Origin: Alcaligenaceae bacterium
Lineage (GTDB): Bacteria; Pseudomonadota; Gammaproteobacteria; Burkholderiales; Burkholderiaceae_B
NCBI GenBank assembly: GCA_013416405.1
Contig: JACCET010000009.1
Span: forward strand, 62,001 to 126,000
DNA length: 64,000 bases
Direction: 5' to 3'
The notes below the pieces were generated by a model that saw nothing but the letters and a program-made list of their open reading frames with translations, was not told the DNA's origin and ran no database searches. Shown one piece after another: positions 60,947 through 64,000 of this stretch (positions are counted from its first letter, which is position 1; each line of letters starts with the position of its first letter). A program made the position numbers and the translations under genes.

Positions 60947-63688
60947 TCAGGCAATCTTGCCGTGGCAGTGCTTGTATTTTTTCCCGCTACCGCAAGGGCA
61001 GGGATCGTTACGGCCTACCTTGGGCACGCCTTCTGCACCTTGCTGAGCATTGCCTGCGGCCTGATCCAGGCCTGGATCTGCGCCGCTCAGGGCAGCATCG
61101 TAGTCTGAGTGATGGTAAGTCACGTTCTCTAGCTGGGGCTCGGGTTCCTCGACCTCGACTTGCTCGGACGACTGGATACGGACGGTCATGAGCGTGCGCA
61201 CGACCTCGTCGCGAATGCGGTCGAGCATGCTTGAGAACAGCTCGAAGGCCTCGCGCTTGAACTCTTGCTTGGGGTCTTTTTGCGCATAGCCGCGCAAATG
61301 TATGCCCTGGCGCAGATGGTCGAGTGCCGACAAATGATTGCGCCAGTTCGTATCTATGGACTGCAGCAGCATGGAACGCTCGAAGGGTGCCCAGCCTTCC
61401 TGACCAACCAGGTCGACCTTGACCTGATACAGGCGCCGTCCTTCTTCCAGAACCTTATCCAGCAAATCATCGTCGGTCAGGTTGGATTCCTGCTCGAGCA
61501 TGTCGACCAATGGCAAGGCGATCTGCCACTCGGCTTCCAGAGCAGCCTGCAGACCCTGCACATCCCACTGCTCTTCCATGGAGCCTTCCGGAATATAGGA
61601 GCGGAACTGATCGCTCAGGGCGGCACCGCGCAAATTGGCAATGGTGTCGGAAACGTCGGTCGATTCCAGCACTTCGTTGCGCTGCGCATACAGCACTTTG
61701 CGCTGGTCGTTGGACACGTCGTCGTATTCGAGCAACTGCTTGCGAATATCGAAGTTGCGTGCCTCGACCTTGCGCTGGGCCGACTCGATGGAGCGCGACA
61801 CCATTTTGGCTTCTATAGGCTCGCCCTCGGGCAAGCGCAGCCGCTCCATGATGGCACGCACGCGGTCACCGGCAAAGATGCGCATCAGCGAATCTTCCAG
61901 CGACAGGTAAAAACGCGAGGATCCGGGATCGCCCTGGCGGCCAGCACGGCCACGCAACTGATTGTCGATACGACGGGACTCGTGACGCTCGGTACCTATG
62001 ATGCGCAAACCGCCGGCCGCCTTCACGGCTTCGTTGTCGGGCGCCCACTCAGTCTTGATGGTAGCGATGCGCGCTTCTTTTTCCTGGTCTGTCAGGGAAG
62101 CATCGGCGCGCAGCAAGTCAACCTGCTTCTCGACGCTGCCGCCGAGCACAATGTCGGTACCCCGGCCCGCCATATTAGTGGCAATGGTAATGTGGCCAGG
62201 CTTGCCGGCCTCGGCAACAATTTCGGCTTCACGCGCGTGCTGCTTGGCATTGAGCACCGAGTGCGGCAATTTATCTTTGTTCAGCAGACCCGACAGCAGT
62301 TCGGAGTTTTCAATGCTGGTGGTGCCGACCAGCACGGGTTGTCCGCGCTCGTGACAATCTTTGATGTCGGCCAGTATGGCGTTGTACTTTTCAGCGTCGG
62401 TCTTGAAAACCTGGTCGTTCTGATCATTACGCGCCATGGGACGATTGGTCGGCACAATGACGGTTTCCAAGCCATAAATGGACTGGAATTCATAGGCTTC
62501 GGTATCGGCCGTACCCGTCATGCCGGCCAGCTTGCCATACATGCGGAAGTAATTCTGGAAGGTAATGGACGCCAGCGTCTGGTTTTCGTTCTGGATCTTT
62601 ACGCCTTCCTTGGCTTCCACCGCTTGGTGCAGGCCATCTGACCAGCGTCGGCCCGCCATCAGGCGGCCCGTGAACTCGTCGACGATGACGATTTCGTCAT
62701 CTTGCACAACGTATTGCTGATCACGGAAGAATAAGGTGTGCGCGCGCAGCGACACCATAAGGTGATGAACCAGCGAAATATGGCGCGGATCGTAAAGAGA
62801 CTCGCCTTCAGGCAAGAGCCCAACCTGAACCAGAACCTCTTCGGCCTTGATTTGTCCGGCTTCGGACAAATGCACCTGTTGGCCTTTTTCATCTACCCAA
62901 AAATCGCCCTCAGGTTCGGGTTCGTGAGGCTTGGGCTCGCCAGCCATGCGTGTGAGCATGGGTGGCACGACATTCATGCGTACATATAGGTCGGTGTTGT
63001 CTTCAGCCTGGCCGGAAATGATGAGCGGCGTACGCGCCTCGTCGATCAGGATGGAGTCAACCTCGTCGACGATGGCATAAAACAGCGGACGCTGACGGCG
63101 ATCTTCGGCGCGATACTCCATGTTGTCGCGAAGATAATCAAAGCCGTATTCGTTATTGGTACCGTAGGTGATATCGGCCTGATACGCTGCCTTTTTTTCT
63201 TCGTTGTCTTGCTGCGGCACCACGACACCGGTAGTCATGCCCAGGAAGGAGTACAGACGACCCATCCATTCGGCATCGCGGCGAGCCAGATAATCGTTGA
63301 CGGTCACGACGTGCACACCCTCAGCTGCCAGCGCGTTCAAATAAACCGACAGGGTTGCCATCAGGGTTTTACCTTCACCCGTGCGCATTTCGGCGATTTT
63401 GCCGTTGTGCAACGCGATGGCGCCTACCAACTGAACGTCGAAATGGCGCATGCCGAATACGCGCTTACTGGCTTCACGCACGACGGCAAAGGCCTCGGGC
63501 AGAAGCTCATCGAGCGAGGCGCCATCAGCGATACGCTGACGAAACTCGACGGTTTTCGCAGTCAGCTCGTGGTCGCTGAGCGACCCCATGCCGGGTTCAA
63601 GCGCATTGATTTGCGCGACCTGTTTGCGAAACTGTTTAAGTATGCGGTCGTTACGACTGCCAATTAGCTTTTTAAGCAGAGAAACCAT
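60947..63688 (-). CDS. secA: Preprotein translocase ATPase SecA
   Basis: 913 residues (E. coli 901). Walker [40 protein letters not shown] (Walker B region), [17 protein letters not shown] (motor 2), [26 protein letters not shown], and the C-terminal zinc-binding [14 protein letters not shown] that contacts SecB. It drives secretory proteins through SecYEG. Preceded upstream by an M23 peptidase gene on the same strand, 91 bases away. Confidence 0.97.
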   Translation of the reverse strand: MVSLLKKLIGSRNDRILKQFRKQVAQINALEPGMGSLSDHELTAKTVEFRQRIADGASLDELLPEAFAVVREASKRVFGMRHFDVQLVGAIALHNGKIAEMRTGEGKTLMATLSVYLNALAAEGVHVVTVNDYLARRDAEWMGRLYSFLGMTTGVVVPQQDNEEKKAAYQADITYGTNNEYGFDYLRDNMEYRAEDRRQRPLFYAIVDEVDSILIDEARTPLIISGQAEDNTDLYVRMNVVPPMLTRMAGEPKPHEPEPEGDFWVDEKGQQVHLSEAGQIKAEEVLVQVGLLPEGESLYDPRHISLVHHLMVSLRAHTLFFRDQQYVVQDDEIVIVDEFTGRLMAGRRWSDGLHQAVEAKEGVKIQNENQTLASITFQNYFRMYGKLAGMTGTADTEAYEFQSIYGLETVIVPTNRPMARNDQNDQVFKTDAEKYNAILADIKDCHERGQPVLVGTTSIENSELLSGLLNKDKLPHSVLNAKQHAREAEIVAEAGKPGHITIATNMAGRGTDIVLGGSVEKQVDLLRADASLTDQEKEARIATIKTEWAPDNEAVKAAGGLRIIGTERHESRRIDNQLRGRAGRQGDPGSSRFYLSLEDSLMRIFAGDRVRAIMERLRLPEGEPIEAKMVSRSIESAQRKVEARNFDIRKQLLEYDDVSNDQRKVLYAQRNEVLESTDVSDTIANLRGAALSDQFRSYIPEGSMEEQWDVQGLQAALEAEWQIALPLVDMLEQESNLTDDDLLDKVLEEGRRLYQVKVDLVGQEGWAPFERSMLLQSIDTNWRNHLSALDHLRQGIHLRGYAQKDPKQEFKREAFELFSSMLDRIRDEVVRTLMTVRIQSSEQVEVEEPEPQLENVTYHHSDYDAALSGADPGLDQAAGNAQQGAEGVPKVGRNDPCPCGSGKKYKHCHGKIA

Positions 63689-63779
63689 TCTTGTTTCATC
63701 AATGCAGACTTGCTACGAAGGGCGCAAGTCGACATGCCTGTATGGGTTGGCGGATAAATCCGCAGGAAAACGATACAGT

Positions 63780-64000
63780 TTAACGCACCTGAGCAGTGAC
63801 GGCTTGAGCCACTTTGGAGGCATCAGTTACCAGGCGATCTGGTGCCTGCTGCTCGGCCAGAAACAAGGTGGGATCCAGGGGGTGTCCGGCCATGCGCACT
63901 TCAAAATGCAGGTGTGAGCCGGTAGACCGCCCGGTTGAACCCACCCGCGCGATAAGCTGGCCCTTCTCGACCAGATCGCCCACCTTCACATTGAAGGACG
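63780..64000 (-). CDS. M23 family metallopeptidase (C-terminal end; start outside window)
   Basis: The last 73 codons of a gene running off the right edge. [29 protein letters not shown] is the end of the M23/lysostaphin-type domain, including the zinc/catalytic His of HLHFEV. M23 enzymes cut peptide cross-links in cell wall peptidoglycan or act as activators. The frame has no start within the window. Confidence 0.88.
   Translation of the reverse strand, partial: SFNVKVGDLVEKGQLIARVGSTGRSTGSHLHFEVRMAGHPLDPTLFLAEQQAPDRLVTDASKVAQAVTAQVR

Noticed and set aside
61265-62641. Open frame of about 458 residues opposite secA
   Set aside because: SecA motifs on the minus strand account for the sequence; the plus-strand translation has no recognisable features.
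1-64000. CRISPR array, prophage or insertion sequence
   Set aside because: I saw no regularly spaced repeats, transposase or phage structural genes; the only unusual repeats are the inverted-repeat elements listed.

Overview
The window is a contiguous piece of a GC-rich betaproteobacterial chromosome, most likely from the order Burkholderiales, family Alcaligenaceae (a Bordetella/Pusillimonas-like organism). This is inferred from the mix of genes: a Bug/TctC solute receptor, alpha2beta2 glycyl-tRNA synthetase, AmgK-MurU recycling, the lptD-surA-rsmA block, and a MutL of the endonuclease type. It is dense, mostly housekeeping sequence. I see no prophage, insertion sequence, CRISPR array or conjugative gene.

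Layout. 1-2163: a truncated PD-(D/E)XK nuclease/DNA repair gene. 2218-5602: a three-gene cluster encoding the two halves of plant Tm-1-like proteins (a UPF0261 ATP-binding protein and a phosphoenolpyruvate-hydrolase-like TIM barrel) with an SRPBCC protein between them, read away from an AraC-type regulator. 5661-6878: an orphan branched-chain amino acid type receptor. 7094-10142: molybdate uptake (modE facing modABC), with a ModE operator inside the modA promoter. 10253-11776: xerD, a YbaK-type deacylase and tRNA-Arg(CCU). 11907-13993: a Bug receptor and an AEC permease. 14001-18795: tsaE-amiC-mutL-miaA. 18807-23243: purM facing hda-HAD-pcnB-folK. 23256-28677: a CitE-like lyase, CaiB-like CoA-transferase and MaoC-like hydratase operon next to class I fumarase and a crotonase, plausibly a C5-dicarboxylate (itaconate/mesaconate/citramalate) route.

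28877-34518: glyQ-glyS-gmhB-plsC-ygjP-like-gloA. 34525-38117: a FadE-like acyl-CoA dehydrogenase and a fused SpmA-SpmB protein. 38118-38767: a 650-base gene-free stretch holding two large nested inverted-repeat elements. 38768-46208: the outer-membrane biogenesis operon lptD-surA-rsmA, divergent from amgK-murU, then a DUF6776-like membrane protein. 46219-51264: two amino acid ABC transporters (a glutamine/polar type and metNIQ), both read leftwards, then tRNA-Lys(UUU). 51660-60801: a metallophosphoesterase, a GH31-like protein with a degenerate active site, mnmC divergent from suhB, then an M20 amidohydrolase, a hotdog thioesterase and mgtE. 60947-64000: secA and the C-terminus of an M23 peptidase.

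The most unusual features are the split Tm-1-like cluster, the two long inverted-repeat elements at 38131-38362 and 38463-38694, further long perfect inverted repeats at 15938-15989 and 60801-60903, the atypical GH31 protein, a ModC without a regulatory domain, and the putative C5-acid cluster.
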